DNA from: Pseudomonas sp. PA27(2017)
GTDB lineage: Bacteria > Pseudomonadota > Gammaproteobacteria > Pseudomonadales > Pseudomonadaceae
Direction: 5' to 3'
Assembly: GCF_001945445.1 (NCBI RefSeq)
Contig: NZ_MSXW01000008.1
Location: 124,001 to 188,000 of the forward strand
Length of the DNA: 64,000 bases
The notes beneath the pieces were generated by a model. That model worked only from the letters and a program-made list of their open reading frames with translations. It made no database searches and was not told where the DNA came from. The translations under genes were made by a program, and so were the position numbers. Shown piece after piece: positions 63,415 through 64,000 of the stretch; position 1 is the stretch's first letter, and the number at the start of each line of letters is the position of its first letter.

Positions 63415-63932
63415 GCACCGGGTGTTGTCGAGCTCGCCGCCACCTCCATAAGCAAGCGCTTGCGCATCGGCACACACTGTAGCTCAAGGCCCGTTGGGGA
63501 GAAGTATATGGCTTGAGCTTGCCCCTCGTAGCCACACCGTCGGTAGAACGCTGCTGCGTTGGGTGTAGCGTCGAGGTGAATATCGACTAATCCGGCTGCG
63601 AGGGCTAATTGCTCGAGGTGGGCCAGCACTCTCCTGCCAATACCCTGCTCCATGAAAGCGGGCAGCACGAAAATGGCGCCTATTTCTCCCGACTGAAGAT
63701 CGATAAACCCCGTAGCGACAGGCTGCTCGTCGTTACACGCGATGTGGTAGTTCTGCTCCACAGAATCCCGGTACCCATCAGTGAGCGGCATTTCGGTCCA
63801 TACGCTGATTTGCTCAGCGGTATACACAATGCTGCACTGGTGCCGTATTGCCTGGCGGCGGATGTCGAATGCAGCTTCGGCGTCAGACCTTGATGCTGGG
63901 CGAATCGATAGCAATGTCACTCTCCTTGTCAT
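63411..63932 (-). CDS. GNAT-family N-acetyltransferase
   Basis: This 173-residue enzyme has the acetyl-CoA motif A as IGAIFVLPAFMEQGIGRRVLAHLEQLA and motif B-like AAFYRRCGYEGQA. The frame opens MTRRVTLLSIRPASRSDAEA. An AAGGAG sits within the first codons (63921-63926), so a TTG at 63914 could be the real start, giving 167 residues. It converges with the lipoprotein gene, overlapping its stop by four bases. The substrate is unknown. Confidence 0.88.
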   Translation of the reverse strand: MTRRVTLLSIRPASRSDAEAAFDIRRQAIRHQCSIVYTAEQISVWTEMPLTDGYRDSVEQNYHIACNDEQPVATGFIDLQSGEIGAIFVLPAFMEQGIGRRVLAHLEQLALAAGLVDIHLDATPNAAAFYRRCGYEGQAQAIYFSPTGLELQCVPMRKRLLMEVAASSTTPGA

Positions 63933-63956
63933 TCGAGTAAATGGAAGGGGAATGAA

Positions 63957-63985
63957 AAAGCCCCGTCCATTTCTGGCGGGGCTTT
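63957..63985 (-). terminator. Terminator of a minus-strand gene beyond the window
   Basis: An AAAGCCCCG/CGGGGCTTT stem with an 11-base loop is followed, on the minus strand, by a T-rich run. It marks the end of a transcript entering from the right. Confidence 0.75.
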
Positions 63986-64000
63986 CGGTCGATGCTCTTG

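Noticed and set aside
1..64000. CRISPR arrays, tRNA or rRNA genes, complete insertion sequences, integrases
   Set aside because: None was found by eye on either strand. No regularly spaced repeats, transposase domains or tyrosine-recombinase signatures were seen.

Overview
The window looks like a chromosomal accessory stretch from a Pseudomonas-type gammaproteobacterium. It is GC-rich, carries an OprD-family porin, an SfnB-type sulfur-acquisition enzyme, FecI/FecR/TonB-receptor iron-signalling sets and many short chemotaxis and PAS proteins. I saw no rRNA, tRNA, CRISPR array or intact insertion sequence. The assignment rests on protein families and gene order, not on a marker gene.

Layout. 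(1) 1-11.2 kb, minus strand: the N-terminal part of an SfnB-like oxidoreductase behind a good sigma-54 promoter candidate, an OprD porin, and an eight-gene operon that starts with an FMN-dependent monooxygenase and continues with a shortened AMP-binding protein and a Liv-type ABC importer with two substrate-binding proteins. The set suggests uptake and oxidation of an organosulfur or other carboxylate compound. (2) 11.9-24.5 kb, minus strand: thirteen tightly packed genes, beginning with a GntR regulator. They encode two complete taurine/nitrate-type ABC importers, a CoA ligase, a BAAT-type alpha/beta hydrolase, a gamma-glutamyltransferase-like Ntn hydrolase, a hotdog thioesterase, a VOC protein and a medium-chain reductase. 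This is the best candidate for an undescribed catabolic system. (3) 25.0-26.8 kb: a stand-alone cysteine desulfurase divergent from an Lrp-family regulator. (4) 27.0-31.1 kb: a TonB receptor with an STN domain, a FecR anti-sigma factor and an ECF sigma factor.

(5) 31.5-46.3 kb: signalling and efflux genes. These are two PAS-type chemotaxis transducers (one BdlA-like), a classical transducer, a hybrid histidine kinase, an EAL phosphodiesterase, and a TetR regulator with a pair of clear operators in front of two MFS exporters. Several decayed copies lie among them: a receiver-domain tail, a ridA pseudogene, a transducer tail and a broken arc-type gene. (6) 47.2-51.6 kb: a LysR regulator divergent from a sugar-isomerase-like protein, an SDR, an MHS-type MFS importer and a YciI protein. 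(7) 52.0-56.8 kb: a tricarballylate-type module (LysR, TcuA, TcuB, orphan TctC). It is bracketed by two direct 105-bp copies of the 3' end of a TonB receptor gene. (8) 57.2-61.2 kb: the intact receptor plus a second FecR/ECF sigma pair. (9) 61.4-64.0 kb: a structured leader and radC, a tandem pair of related unknown lipoproteins, and an acetyltransferase. This part resembles the edge of an integrative element.

The cargo is mostly nutrient scavenging (sulfur, carboxylates, iron) with sensing genes. The five decayed gene copies indicate repeated duplication and deletion in this region.
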